From positions 806,001 through 870,000 of the forward strand of contig JAGOPK010000001.1 in assembly GCA_017992055.1 (NCBI GenBank): 64,000 nucleotides of DNA, written 5' to 3'. The number at the start of each line of letters is the position of its first letter. Position 1 is the first letter of the stretch. Source of the DNA: Burkholderiaceae bacterium. Lineage in GTDB: Bacteria > Pseudomonadota > Gammaproteobacteria > Burkholderiales > Burkholderiaceae_C. The notes beneath the pieces were generated by a model, which was given only the letters and a program-made list of their open reading frames with translations, was not told the DNA's origin and did not search any database. The position numbers and the translations under genes are program-made. Of the stretch, positions 17,423 through 26,720 are shown one piece after another.

Positions 17423-18889
17423 ATGAGCCCGACCCTGCTCGGCGCCAGCGTGCTGGCCTACTTTGCGCTGCTGTATGCGGTGGCCTGGTGCACCTCGCGC
17501 GGCGCCGACAATGCCGCGTTCTTCGTCGGCAGCCGCGCCAGCGCCTGGCCGGTGGTGGCCTTCGGCATGATCGGCACCTCGCTGTCGGGCGTGACCTTCA
17601 TCAGCGTGCCCGGCGCGGTGGGCAGCGGCGGCTGGGGCTATGGCCAGGTGATCCTGGGCCACCTGCTGGGCTATGCGCTGGTGGCCGGCCTGCTGCTGCC
17701 GCTGTATTACGCCAGCGGCGGCGTGTCCATCTACGGCTGGCTGCGCCAGCGCTACGGGCCCTGCAGCTGGCGCAGCGGCGCGGCGCTGTTCATCGTCGCG
17801 CGCACACTCGGCGCCACCGCGCGGCTGTACCTGGTGGTGCGCATCCTGCAGGACCTGATCTTTGACGCCTGGGGCCTGAGCTTTGCCGCCAGCGCCGCGG
17901 CCCTGGTCGGCCTGATCCTGGCCTACACCTGGCGCGGCGGCGTCAAGACCATCGTCTGGACCGATACGCTGCAGACCGCCGGCATGCTGTTCGGCCTGGG
18001 CGCCTGCATCGTCTTCATCCTGGGCGCGCTGCAGCTGTCGCCCGGCCAGGCGCTGGACGCGATGCAGGCCCAGGGCCTGTCGCGGCTGTGGGGCACCCAG
18101 CCGGCGGCGGCCGACTTCTGGGCCAAGCAGCTGCTGGCCGGCGCGGCGATCGCCATCGCCATGACCGGGCTGGACCAGGAGATGATGCAGAAGACCCTGT
18201 CGGTGCGCACGCTGCGCGGCGCGCAGAAGAACATGCTGGCCATGGCGCTGGCCATGGTGGCGGTGGTGTTCGCCTTTCTGTTCCTCGGCGGCCTGCTGAC
18301 GCTGTTTGCCCAGCAGGCGGGCCTGCCGCAGCGTGGCGACCGGCTGTTTCCGGCGGTGGTCATGGGCCATCTGCCCGCCCTGGTGCAGGGCGTGTTCATC
18401 CTGGCGCTGATCTCGGCCCTGCTGCCCAGCGCCGATGGCGCGCTGACGGCGCTGACTTCGTCGGTGTGCAACGACCTGCTGGACTTCGAGCGCCGCACCG
18501 ACCTGGACGAAGCGCGGCGCACGCGCATCCGCCAGCATGTGCACCTGGGCCTGGCCGCCGGCTTCCTGGCCCTGGTGCTGGGCTTTCGCTGGCTGGACGA
18601 CCCCAGCATGATCGGCCTGATCCTGAAGATCGCCGCCTACACCTATGGCCCGCTGCTGGGCCTGTGCGCCTTCGGCCTGTTCACCCGGCGCCGCGTCGCC
18701 GATGCCGGCGTGCCCTGGGTGGCGCTGGCCGCGCCGGCGCTGTGCGGCGTGCTCGATGCGCTGCAGGCGCAGTGGTTCACGCACTGGCGCATCGGCCTGG
18801 AGATGCTGGTCATCAATGCCGCGCTGACGGCGGCCGGGCTGTGGCTGCTGTCGCTGAGGAAGAGCCGTCCAGCAAGCGCCGCCGCCTGA
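17423..18889 (+). CDS. Sodium:solute symporter family (SSS) transporter
   Basis: This 488-residue inner-membrane protein has about 13 hydrophobic helices and SSS-family features. These include the N-terminal FFVGSRASAWPVVAFGMIGTS pattern (partly unwound first core helix), QVILGHLLGYALVAGLL, and the ALISALLPSADGALTALTSS segment, whose Ser/Thr residues form the sodium site in this family. It would import a solute with sodium. It follows the amidase gene by 18 bases, so muropeptide or amino-sugar uptake is a plausible role, but SSS substrates range from sialic acid to proline and pantothenate. Confidence 0.85.
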   Translation: MSPTLLGASVLAYFALLYAVAWCTSRGADNAAFFVGSRASAWPVVAFGMIGTSLSGVTFISVPGAVGSGGWGYGQVILGHLLGYALVAGLLLPLYYASGGVSIYGWLRQRYGPCSWRSGAALFIVARTLGATARLYLVVRILQDLIFDAWGLSFAASAAALVGLILAYTWRGGVKTIVWTDTLQTAGMLFGLGACIVFILGALQLSPGQALDAMQAQGLSRLWGTQPAAADFWAKQLLAGAAIAIAMTGLDQEMMQKTLSVRTLRGAQKNMLAMALAMVAVVFAFLFLGGLLTLFAQQAGLPQRGDRLFPAVVMGHLPALVQGVFILALISALLPSADGALTALTSSVCNDLLDFERRTDLDEARRTRIRQHVHLGLAAGFLALVLGFRWLDDPSMIGLILKIAAYTYGPLLGLCAFGLFTRRRVADAGVPWVALAAPALCGVLDALQAQWFTHWRIGLEMLVINAALTAAGLWLLSLRKSRPASAAA

Positions 18890-18906
18890 CCGACAATGCG
18901 GCCACG

Positions 18907-19839
18907 ATGTCCGCATCCCTGCCCCGCGTCTCCATGCACTTCGACCTGGTCGATCTGCGCCTGATGGTCCATGTGGCCGAATGCAACAGCCTCACCCGCG
19001 GCGCCGAGGCCTCGCACATGTCGCTGCCGGCGGCCAGCACGCGCATCAAGAACCTCGAAGAGGGCATCGGCGCCAAGCTGCTGTACCGCACCAGCCAGGG
19101 CGTGACGCTGACGCCGCCGGGCCAGGCCTTCGTGCACCATGCGCGCGCGGTGCTGGGCCAGATCGAGCACCTGCGTGGCGACATGCAGGAATACGCCAAG
19201 GGCGTGAAGGGCCATCTGCGCGTGTATGCCAACACCACCGCGCTGGGCGAGTTCCTGCCGCCGGTGCTGCGCCGCTACCTGGCCAGCCATCCGGACGTGA
19301 ACATCGACCTGCGCGAGCGCCTGAGCCACGACATCGTGCGCGCGGTCAGCGAGGGCCAGACCGACATCGGCCTGGTCGCCGGCCATGTGCGCACCGAGAA
19401 CCTGCAGGCCATTCCCTACCGCCGCGACCGCCTGGTGCTGGTGGTGCCGGCCGGCCACGGCCTGGCTGGCCAGGCCGACGTGGAGTTTGCCGAGACGCTG
19501 GACCTGGACTACGTGGGCCTGCACGAGGCCAGCGCCATCCATGCCTTCTTGCGCCAGGTCTGCGATGCCTTGCACCGGCCGCTGCGCCTGCGCATCCAGG
19601 TCGGCAACTTCGAGGCCGCGGCGCGCATGGTCGAGGCCGGTGTCGGCGTGGGCATCCTGCCCGAGTCGTCGGCGCGGCGCTATGCGCAGTCGCTGGCCAT
19701 CACCATCGTGCCGCTGCGCGACGACTGGGCGCTGCGCGCCATGCACATCTGCGTGCGCCAGCTGGACGCGCTGCCGCTGTTTGCACGCGACCTGGTCGAC
19801 CTGCTGGTGGCCGACGCCGCCGGCAGCGACGCCACCTAG
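18907..19839 (+). CDS. LysR-family transcriptional regulator
   Basis: This 310-residue regulator has an N-terminal winged helix-turn-helix (about 10-70; LRLMVHVAECNSLTRGAEA, SLPAASTRIKNLEEGIGAKL) and a C-terminal substrate-binding domain with GHLRVYANTTALGEFLP and ARMVEAGVGVGILPES. ATG 18907 has GACAAT nine bases upstream; a second ATG at 18934 would also keep the full DNA-binding domain. It is downstream of the symporter on the same strand, so it may regulate it from a distance, though LysR proteins usually face divergent targets. The TAG stop shares CTAG with the stop of the convergent GGDEF-EAL gene. Confidence 0.85.
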   Translation: MSASLPRVSMHFDLVDLRLMVHVAECNSLTRGAEASHMSLPAASTRIKNLEEGIGAKLLYRTSQGVTLTPPGQAFVHHARAVLGQIEHLRGDMQEYAKGVKGHLRVYANTTALGEFLPPVLRRYLASHPDVNIDLRERLSHDIVRAVSEGQTDIGLVAGHVRTENLQAIPYRRDRLVLVVPAGHGLAGQADVEFAETLDLDYVGLHEASAIHAFLRQVCDALHRPLRLRIQVGNFEAAARMVEAGVGVGILPESSARRYAQSLAITIVPLRDDWALRAMHICVRQLDALPLFARDLVDLLVADAAGSDAT

Positions 19840-21587
19840 GAGCCCGCCGGCGCCAGCCGCCGCAGCAGCGCCGGGATCTGCTCGGCCGGCACCGCCGGCG
19901 AGAACAGCCAGCCCTGCAGCTCGTCGCAGCCCTCCTGCTGCAGGAAGCGGCGCTGGGCCTCGGTCTCCACGCCCTCGGCGACCACGGTCTTGCCCAGGGT
20001 GCGGGCCAGGCCGATGATGGCCCGCACCAGCATGGCATCGGCCTCGTCGTGGGTCACGCCGCGGATGAAGGCGCGGTCCATCTTCAGCCGCGACACCGGC
20101 AACTCGCGCAGATGGCCCAGCGACGAGTGGCCCATGCCGAAGTCGTCCAGCGCCAGCTGCACGCCCAGGCCGGCCAGCCGCTCCAGCAGGGCCTGAGACT
20201 GCTCGCGATGGGTCATGGCCGCGGTCTCGGTGATCTCGATCTCCAGCTGCTGGGCCGGCACCCGCCAGCGCTCCAGCGTGGCCTGCAGCTGCTCGGCAAA
20301 GGCCGGCTGGCGCAGCTGGTGGGCCGAGACATTCACCGCCACGCGCAGCACCAGGCCCTGCTCGCGCCATTGCGCGATCTGGCGGCAGGCGCGCTCGATG
20401 ACCCAGTCGCCCAGGCGCACGATCAGGCCCGAGCTTTCGGCCACCGCGATGAAGCGCGACGGCGCGATCTCGCCCAGCTCGGCATCGTGCCAGCGCAGCA
20501 GGGCCTCGGCGCCCACGGCCTGGCCGGTGCTGGCGCTGAACTGCGGCTGGAAGTGCAGGCGCAGGCCGTCGTGCTCGATGGCGCGCTTGAGCCGGCCCTG
20601 CAGCAGCGCCTTCTCCTCCATCTGCTGGGCCATCTGCACGTCGAACAGCATGTGCGTGCCACGCCCGGCCTCCTTGGCGCGGTACATGGCCATGTCGGCA
20701 TGGCGCATCAGCGTGCGTGCATCCTGGCCGTCGGCCGGCGCGATGACCACGCCGATGCTGGCGCTGGGATAGGTCTCGTGGTGGCCCAGCTGCCAGCTGC
20801 GGCCCAGGGCCTGCAGCAGCTGCTGGGCCATGGCCACCACCTGGCGGCGGTCGGGCGCGTCGCGCAGCAGCACGGCGAACTCGTCGCCGCCCAGCCGCGC
20901 CAGCGCGTCGCCGGAGCGCAGCACGCTGCGCATGCGCTGCGCCACCTCGCGCAGCAGCTCGTCGCCAACATGGTGGCCATGGCCGTCGTTGACCGACTTG
21001 AAGTCGTCCAGGTCGATCAGCAGCACGGCCAGCGGCGCGCCGCCGCGGCGGATCTGCTCCACCGCATGGCCCAGCAGCTCGTTGAACATGTGGCGGCTGT
21101 AAAGCCCGGTCAGCTCGTCGTGCATGGCCAGGTAGCGGGCGCGCTCGTGCATGGCCTGCACCTCGCGCTGGTCGTGCACCACGGCCAGGGCCAGCAGGTC
21201 CTCGCCGTGGCGCAGCATGCCCAGCGACACATCCACCGGCACGTCGTAGCCGTCGTGGTGCCACAGCGTCAGCCGCGGCACGCGGCCCATCGGCCGGTTG
21301 CGCGGCTCGGCGAAGAAGCCGCGCAGGTGCTGGTCGTGGCTCTTGCGCTTCCACGGTGGCAGCAGCATCGACATCGGCTGGCCCAGCAGCGCGGCCAGCG
21401 GCCAGCCGCACAGCGCCTCCAGCGCCGGGTTGGCGCAGGCGATGCGGCCCTGGGCATCGACCATCAGCGCGCCGTCGGGGATCAGCGCGATCAGCTGCGT
21501 GACCTGGTCCCAGGGCAGGCGCGGCGTGGCCGGACGCACCGTGGCGGTGGTCATCGGCGCGGGTGCGGCTGCCGGCGGCTCACCCAT
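19836..21587 (-). CDS. PAS-GGDEF-EAL cyclic-di-GMP protein
   Basis: The 583-residue protein has an N-terminal PAS domain (about 25-140) and a diguanylate cyclase domain with an intact LGGDEF motif. It also has a phosphodiesterase EAL domain with [27 protein letters not shown], the following Lys and VAEGVET. Both active sites look complete, so synthesis, hydrolysis or a switch of cyclic-di-GMP are possible; the usual DDFGTGYSSL reads [13 protein letters not shown] 21587 overlaps the aer stop by eight bases (ATGGGTGA), so it is translationally coupled to the receptor; an internal ATG at 21554 is an alternative start. Confidence 0.9.
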   Translation of the reverse strand: MGEPPAAAPAPMTTATVRPATPRLPWDQVTQLIALIPDGALMVDAQGRIACANPALEALCGWPLAALLGQPMSMLLPPWKRKSHDQHLRGFFAEPRNRPMGRVPRLTLWHHDGYDVPVDVSLGMLRHGEDLLALAVVHDQREVQAMHERARYLAMHDELTGLYSRHMFNELLGHAVEQIRRGGAPLAVLLIDLDDFKSVNDGHGHHVGDELLREVAQRMRSVLRSGDALARLGGDEFAVLLRDAPDRRQVVAMAQQLLQALGRSWQLGHHETYPSASIGVVIAPADGQDARTLMRHADMAMYRAKEAGRGTHMLFDVQMAQQMEEKALLQGRLKRAIEHDGLRLHFQPQFSASTGQAVGAEALLRWHDAELGEIAPSRFIAVAESSGLIVRLGDWVIERACRQIAQWREQGLVLRVAVNVSAHQLRQPAFAEQLQATLERWRVPAQQLEIEITETAAMTHREQSQALLERLAGLGVQLALDDFGMGHSSLGHLRELPVSRLKMDRAFIRGVTHDEADAMLVRAIIGLARTLGKTVVAEGVETEAQRRFLQQEGCDELQGWLFSPAVPAEQIPALLRRLAPAGS

Positions 21588-23157
21588 GACGGAACACCGC
21601 GATGGCCCGCGCCAACCAGCCGCTGCGCTCGCGCATCTGCGCCGCCGCGGCCACCGACTGGCGCGCCATCTCGGCATTGCGCTGCGTCAGCTGCTCCAGG
21701 TCGTCGACCTGCTGGCCCAGGCCGGTGATGCCGCGGGCCTGCTCGCGGCAGGCCTGGCTGATGGCCTGCACCAGGCCGCTGACCTCGCGCGTCTGCCCCA
21801 GCAGCTCGTCCATGGCCTGGCGCGACTGGGCCACGCGCTGGCTGCCCTGGGCCACGCCGTCGCTGCTGCTGGCCGCCAGCTGCTTGATCTCGCGCGCCGC
21901 CTGCTGGCTGCGCTGGGCCAGCTGGCGCACCTCGCCGGCGACGGCGGCAAAGCCCAGGCCCTGCGGGCCGGCGCGGCCGGCCTCGGCGGCGGCATTCAGC
22001 GCCAGGATGTTGGTCTGGAAGGCGATCTCGTCGATGACGTGCACGATGTCGGCAATGCGGGTGCTGGCCTGGCGGATCTGCGCCATGGCCTGGTCCACCG
22101 CGCCGACCTGCTGGCCGACCTGGGTGGCGGTGCCGGCCATGGCCTCGGCGGCGTCGCGGGCGCGCAGCGCCGACTGCGCGTTCTGCGCCACGCTGCCGGT
22201 CAGCTGGGCCAGGGCGCTGGCGGCCTCGGCCAGGCGGATCGAGGCCTGCTCGGTGCGGCTGCCCAGCGCGCCGCTGGCCTGCTGCACCTGGTCGGCCACC
22301 TGCTGCAGGCCGCCGACCTGGCCGCCCACATCGGCGACCAGGGCACGCACATTCAGCCCGGCCTGGTTGATCGAGCGCAGCGCCATGCCGATCTCGTCGA
22401 TGCGCGCCATGCGCAGGTCGGCATCGAACTGGCCGGCCGCGGCATCGGCGGCCTGGCGCGCAATGCGCTTCAGCGGCGCCGTCACCTGCCACTGCAGCCA
22501 GGCGTCGGCCAGGGCCAGGGCCAGCGTGCCGACCAGGGCCAGGCCGGCCAGTGCCGCGGGCTGGCGCAGGCCGGCCAGCCAGGCCATGCCCACCATCAGA
22601 GGGGCCTGCGGCCACAGCGCCAGGCGCAGCCGCGTGGCCATGGTCGCGGTCTGCAGCAGGTTGCGCCAGCGCTGCCAGCCGCGGCGCACCACCAGGCCGC
22701 GGCAGAAGGCCAGGCCCTGCGCGCTGCCGTCGCGAAAGCGCTGGTACAGCCGCTCGGCGGCGGCCACCTCGTCGCGCGTGGGCTGGGTGCGCACCGAGAT
22801 GTAGCCGCGCACCTCGCCGCCGCGCCGCAGCGGCGCGACATTGGCGCGCACCCAGTAGTGGTCGCCGTCGCGGCGGCGGTTCTTCACCAGCGCGGTCCAG
22901 GCCTGGCCGGCGCGCAGCGTGGCCCACAGGTCGGCAAAGGCCTGGCGCGGCATGTCGGGATGGCGCACCAGCTTGTGCGGCGCGCCGATCAAGGCCTCGG
23001 CCTCGAAGCCGCTGACCTGCACGAAGGCGGCATTGGCATATTGGATGTGGCTGTGCAGGTCGGTGGTGGACATCAGCGTGGCCTCGGCCGCAAAGCGGTA
23101 CTCGCGCTGCGTGACCACCGGGTCGGCGGCGGCCGCGCCCGTCTGTTCAGTCCCCAT
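21580..23157 (-). CDS. aer: Aer-type aerotaxis receptor (PAS, membrane anchor, HAMP, signalling domain)
   Basis: This 525-residue chemoreceptor has a cytoplasmic N-terminal PAS closely resembling E. coli Aer ([48 protein letters not shown]), which binds FAD and senses redox or oxygen. A hydrophobic hairpin anchor (about 195-245), a HAMP region and a methyl-accepting signalling domain with tip [20 protein letters not shown] follow. ATG 23157 has GGGAG seven bases upstream; in-frame codons further upstream lie in the regulatory region. A perfect CRP-type palindrome lies 128-147 bases upstream. Its stop overlaps the start of the GGDEF-EAL gene. Confidence 0.9.
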   Translation of the reverse strand: MGTEQTGAAAADPVVTQREYRFAAEATLMSTTDLHSHIQYANAAFVQVSGFEAEALIGAPHKLVRHPDMPRQAFADLWATLRAGQAWTALVKNRRRDGDHYWVRANVAPLRRGGEVRGYISVRTQPTRDEVAAAERLYQRFRDGSAQGLAFCRGLVVRRGWQRWRNLLQTATMATRLRLALWPQAPLMVGMAWLAGLRQPAALAGLALVGTLALALADAWLQWQVTAPLKRIARQAADAAAGQFDADLRMARIDEIGMALRSINQAGLNVRALVADVGGQVGGLQQVADQVQQASGALGSRTEQASIRLAEAASALAQLTGSVAQNAQSALRARDAAEAMAGTATQVGQQVGAVDQAMAQIRQASTRIADIVHVIDEIAFQTNILALNAAAEAGRAGPQGLGFAAVAGEVRQLAQRSQQAAREIKQLAASSSDGVAQGSQRVAQSRQAMDELLGQTREVSGLVQAISQACREQARGITGLGQQVDDLEQLTQRNAEMARQSVAAAAQMRERSGWLARAIAVFRHG

Positions 23158-23284
23158 GTCTGCTCCCGCTGTGCGTCGTACGGCACGACAGCCGCCGGCG
23201 GCCCCGCTGCCACCGGCTGGCGCCTGCACGGCGCGCGGCGATGCTATGCGCAGGATCAGGGTCCCAGCAGGGCCGATGTGCGGC

Positions 23285-23304
23285 GCTGTGAGCCAGATCA
23301 CAGC
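23285..23304 (-). promoter_or_regulatory. Perfect CRP-type operator upstream of aer
   Basis: GCTGTGAGCCAGATCACAGC is a perfect 7-bp-arm palindrome with a 6-base spacer. It contains TGTGA-N6-TCACA, the full E. coli CRP consensus core. It lies in the 169-base gap between the FNR-like gene stop and aer. A TAGCAT hexamer on the minus strand (bases 23246-23241) would place the site about 60 bases upstream of transcription start, the class I activator distance. The likely binder is the adjacent regulator, whose recognition helix is CRP-like. This is inference from sequence. Confidence 0.7.
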
Positions 23305-23326
23305 TGGGGCGGGTGGCCCGGCAGGC

Positions 23327-24055
23327 TCAGCGTGGCAGCGGCGGTGGTGGCGGCAGCAGCAGCGCGTGGTTGATGTCCACGCTGCCGCCGCTGCGCCGGC
23401 GCACCACGCCGCGCAGCTCCAGATCCTTCCAGACGCGGTTGATGCTCTCGCGCTGCGCGCCCAGCAGCTCGGCCAGCACGGTCTGGTTGGGCACGCGCAC
23501 CGCGCCGGCCGGCTGCATGCGCGCCAGCAGCTGCAGGGCCAGTGTCAGCCGGTGCTCCAGCCGCGGCAGGCGCAGCAGCAGGCTCCAGTCGGCCAGCGTG
23601 GCGATGACCTGGCGCGTGTGCTGCAGCACGAAGTCCGAGGCAGAGACCGGGAGCTGCACCAGGTCCTGCACCAGGCGCGGTGAAAACTCGCAGGTCGCCA
23701 CCGGCGTCAGCGCCTGCACGGTGAACATGGTCGCGCGCTCGAAGGTGCTGGACTGGCCCAGCAGCGTGGCCGGGCCTATCACCGCAATGGCGCGTTCACG
23801 GCCGGACGCGTCGAGCCGGCGTATGGCCATCAGGCCCAGCTTGACGAAGGCCGTGCGTGCGCCGGCCTCGCCCTGGCGCTGCAGCACCTGGCCGCGCCGC
23901 CACAGCCGTGCCTGCGGCACCATCGCCGCGCTGTCGGGGCCGGCTTGCTGGCGGCGCAGCGTGACCGGGCATTGCGCCGCCACCACGCATTGCGCGCAAG
24001 GCGGGGGGACATGGGCCGGGGGCCGGGGTGGGGCAGAGGGGCAGCGTCTGGGCAT
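23327..24055 (-). CDS. Crp/Fnr-family regulator with FNR cysteines and CRP-like DNA-reading helix
   Basis: The 242-residue regulator has Cys at 20, 23, 29 and 122, the same numbers and spacing (C-x2-C-x5-C, then ATCEFS) as the four [4Fe-4S] ligands of E. coli FNR. It should therefore respond to oxygen. The cyclic-nucleotide-like beta-roll covers about 45-130, the dimer helix 140-160 and the helix-turn-helix 185-215. The recognition helix reads RESINR (202-207). Arg-Glu-x3-Arg is the CRP pattern that reads TGTGA, whereas FNR has Val-Glu-x2-Ser-Arg. ATG 24055 has a GAAGGG upstream. It is followed by its presumptive site, aer and a cyclic-di-GMP gene. Confidence 0.85.
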   Translation of the reverse strand: MPRRCPSAPPRPPAHVPPPCAQCVVAAQCPVTLRRQQAGPDSAAMVPQARLWRRGQVLQRQGEAGARTAFVKLGLMAIRRLDASGRERAIAVIGPATLLGQSSTFERATMFTVQALTPVATCEFSPRLVQDLVQLPVSASDFVLQHTRQVIATLADWSLLLRLPRLEHRLTLALQLLARMQPAGAVRVPNQTVLAELLGAQRESINRVWKDLELRGVVRRRSGGSVDINHALLLPPPPPLPR

Positions 24056-24155
24056 GGTGCAAGCCCTTCAGCATACCCGCATCGGTACCCTGGCCGGCCC
24101 GCCTTCCCCTCAGAGCAGGGCCCGGCAAGCGCGGGGTTGCGCGGCGGTGCCGTGC

Positions 24156-25619
24156 TCAGCCGCCGCTGCTGTCGGGGCTGCGCCAGGCGCGCTCGAAGGG
24201 CAGGCGCCAGGCATGCGGCGCGATCAGCTGGTGGATGGACTTCGGCCCCCAGGAGCTCGGCTCGTACAGCCGCACCGGCGGCGGCGATTCCAGCAGCGGC
24301 ACCGACACCTGCCATAGCCGCTCGATGCCCTCGGCGGTGGTGAACAGCGTGCCGTCGCCGCGCATGGCGTCGAGGATCAGGCGCTCATAGGCCTCCAGCA
24401 CCTCGCCGGCCAGGCCGGTGTCGCGCATCGCGAACTGCAGGCTCAGCTTGTCCAGGCGCATGCCCGGGCCGGGGCGCTTGCCGTAGAAGCTGAGCGACAT
24501 CTTGCTGGCATCGGCCAGGTCGAAGGTGAGGTGGTCGGGGCCTTGCGCGCCCACGCCCGAGCCGGGCGGGAACATGCTCTTGGGCGGCTCGCGGAAGGCG
24601 ATGGAGATGATGCGCTGGCCCTCGGCCAGGCGCTTGCCGGTGCGCAGGTAGAAGGGCACACCGGCCCAGCGCCAGTTGTCGATGAAGCACTTCAGCGCAA
24701 TGAAGGTCTCGGTCTCGCTTTGCGCATCGACGCCGGGCTCGTCGCGGTAGCCCACGTACTGGCCACGCACCACGTCGGCCGGCAGGATGGGCAGCATGCT
24801 GCGGAAGACCTTGTTCTTCTCCTCGCTGATCGAGCGCGGCTCCAGCGCCGTGGGCGGCTCCATGGCCATGAAGCCCAGGATCTGGAACAGATGCGTGACC
24901 ACCATGTCGCGGTAGGCGCCGGTCTGCTCGTAGAAGCCGGCGCGCCGGCCCACGGCCAGGGTCTCGGGCACGTCGATCTGCACGTGGTCGATGAAGTTGC
25001 GGTTCCAGATCGGCTCGAACAGGCCGTTGGCGAAGCGGAAGGCCAGGATGTTCTGCGCCGGCTCCTTGCCCAGGAAATGGTCGATGCGGAAGATCTGCTC
25101 TTCGGCAAACACCTCGTGCAGCCGGTGGTTCAGGCGCACGGCGCTGGCCAGGTCGGTGCCGAAGGGCTTTTCCATGATGATGCGCGAGCGCTCCACCAGG
25201 CCGGCCTCGCCGATCAGGCGCACCGCCTGCAGGGCCGCGTCGGGCGGCACGCTCAGGTAGTGCAGGCGGCGGCTGTCCTGGCCCAGCGCGGCCTCGGCCC
25301 GGGCCACGGCCGCGGCCACCGCGGCCGCGCCGGCGCCCAGCGGCACATAGTCCAGCTGGGCGGCGAAGGCCTGCCAGTCGGCCTCGGTCAGGCGGCGGCT
25401 GAAAAACTCGTCCAGCGCCTGGCGGGCGATGCCGCGGAAGGCCTGCTCGTCGCAGTCGTCCAGCGACACGCCGATGATGCGGCAGCCGGGGATGAAGCCG
25501 GCGCTGCACAGGTGGTACAGGCCGGGCAGCAGCTTGCGCCGCGCCAGGTCGCCGGTGGCGCCGAACAGCAGCACCACCTGCGGATGGCGCGGGCCCACGC
25601 CCGGCTGGATCTTGGCCAT
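24156..25619 (-). CDS. zwf: Glucose-6-phosphate 1-dehydrogenase
   Basis: The 487-residue enzyme oxidises glucose-6-phosphate to 6-phosphogluconolactone with NAD(P)+, feeding the pentose phosphate and Entner-Doudoroff routes. The Rossmann motif [11 protein letters not shown] is at about 19-29 and the active-site signature [13 protein letters not shown] with the catalytic His at about 175-190. MEKPFG and the C-terminal segments are all present and the length is normal. ATG 25619 has an AGGAGA site; an in-frame upstream start at 25694 would overlap the Bug gene stop region and lacks family similarity. The usual partners pgl, edd and hexR are not in the window. Confidence 0.95.
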   Translation of the reverse strand: MAKIQPGVGPRHPQVVLLFGATGDLARRKLLPGLYHLCSAGFIPGCRIIGVSLDDCDEQAFRGIARQALDEFFSRRLTEADWQAFAAQLDYVPLGAGAAAVAAAVARAEAALGQDSRRLHYLSVPPDAALQAVRLIGEAGLVERSRIIMEKPFGTDLASAVRLNHRLHEVFAEEQIFRIDHFLGKEPAQNILAFRFANGLFEPIWNRNFIDHVQIDVPETLAVGRRAGFYEQTGAYRDMVVTHLFQILGFMAMEPPTALEPRSISEEKNKVFRSMLPILPADVVRGQYVGYRDEPGVDAQSETETFIALKCFIDNWRWAGVPFYLRTGKRLAEGQRIISIAFREPPKSMFPPGSGVGAQGPDHLTFDLADASKMSLSFYGKRPGPGMRLDKLSLQFAMRDTGLAGEVLEAYERLILDAMRGDGTLFTTAEGIERLWQVSVPLLESPPPVRLYEPSSWGPKSIHQLIAPHAWRLPFERAWRSPDSSGG

Positions 25620-25698
25620 GCGGTTCTCCTCGTCTTGCGCTGCGCTACCGCGGGGGCAAGCAAGGTCCGCACCATCCGCGGCGCGGCCGATCACCGGC

Positions 25699-26676
25699 TC
25701 AGTCGGCGTACTGCCCGGCGGCGCGGATCAGCGCGCCCCATTTGTCGATCTCGGGCTTGAGCCAGCTGCGCAGGCCTTCGGGCGTCTGCTTGGCCTCGGG
25801 CACGATCTCGCCGCCCAGCTCGGCCATGCGCGTGGCCACGGCCGCGTCCTTCAGCGCCGCGCGCAGGGCCGCGCCGAACTTCTCGACCACCGGCGCCGGC
25901 GTGCCCTTGGGCGCATAGATGCCATGCCAGACCTTGACCTCGAAGTCCTTCAGCCCGGCCTCGTCCAGCGTGGGCGTGGACGGCAGGGACTTGATGCGCT
26001 CCTTGGTCGTCACGCCATACAGCTTCAAGCTGCCGGCGCGGATGTGCGGCAGGGTCTGGGTGGTCTGGTCGCACAGGATGTCGACCTGGCCGCCCAGCAG
26101 CGCATTCAGCGCCGGCGCCGTGCCCTGGTAGGGGATGGCGTTGAGCTCGGTGCCGATGGCCTTCTGGAACAGCATGCCGCAGAGCTGGCTGACCGCGCCC
26201 AGGCCGGCATGGGCCAGGCTCAGCTTGCCGGAGTTGGCCTTCACATAGGCCACCAGCTCCTGCAGGTTGTTGGGCGGCAGGTCCTTGCGCGCCAGCAGGG
26301 TCATGGGCACGTCCAGCACCTGGCCCACGTATTCGAAGTCGGTCAGCGGGTTGTAGGCCAGCTTGCGGTACAGGCCCGGCGCGGTGGCCATGCCGTTGTG
26401 GTGGATCAGAAAGGTGTGGCCGTCGGGCGCGGCCTTGGCCACGAAGCCGGCGGCCAGCGTGCCGCCGGCGCCGGTCTTGTTCTCGACCACCACGCTGTGG
26501 CCCAGGGTCTTGCCCATGTGCGCGGCCAGGGTGCGCGCCACCACGTCGGTGGGGCCGCCGGCGGCAAAGGGCACGACCAGCGTGACATTGCGCGTGGGCC
26601 AGGCCTGGGACCAGGCGCTGCCGGTGGCGGCCAGGGCCAGGGCGCAGCCCAGCAGGATGCGGCGGGGGCGATTCAT
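25699..26676 (-). CDS. Bug-family tripartite tricarboxylate transporter receptor
   Basis: This 325-residue periplasmic binding protein has a signal peptide ([21 protein letters not shown]) and then the Bug start [20 protein letters not shown]. Conserved segments include [15 protein letters not shown] and [18 protein letters not shown]. Bug receptors bind carboxylates, often di- or tricarboxylic or aromatic acids. No TctA/TctB membrane genes are in the window. It is the last gene of the MaoC-ACAD-CaiB-PrpD operon, which points to the acid processed by those enzymes as ligand. Its AGGAG ribosome site overlaps an intercistronic hairpin (26688-26718). Confidence 0.9.
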   Translation of the reverse strand: MNRPRRILLGCALALAATGSAWSQAWPTRNVTLVVPFAAGGPTDVVARTLAAHMGKTLGHSVVVENKTGAGGTLAAGFVAKAAPDGHTFLIHHNGMATAPGLYRKLAYNPLTDFEYVGQVLDVPMTLLARKDLPPNNLQELVAYVKANSGKLSLAHAGLGAVSQLCGMLFQKAIGTELNAIPYQGTAPALNALLGGQVDILCDQTTQTLPHIRAGSLKLYGVTTKERIKSLPSTPTLDEAGLKDFEVKVWHGIYAPKGTPAPVVEKFGAALRAALKDAAVATRMAELGGEIVPEAKQTPEGLRSWLKPEIDKWGALIRAAGQYAD

Positions 26677-26687
26677 CGGGCGTGTCT

Positions 26688-26718
26688 CCTCGGGGCGGGC
26701 CAGGGTCGGCCCCCGAGG
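26688..26718 (-). promoter_or_regulatory. Intercistronic hairpin overlapping the Bug ribosome site
   Basis: CCTCGGGG (26688-26695) and CCCCGAGG (26711-26718) form an 8-bp stem between the PrpD stop and the Bug start. Read on the minus-strand mRNA, the 3' arm ends in GAGG, which is part of the GAGGAGA ribosome site. The fold could dampen translation of the receptor or protect upstream mRNA. No T-run follows. Confidence 0.45.
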
Positions 26719-26720
26719 TT

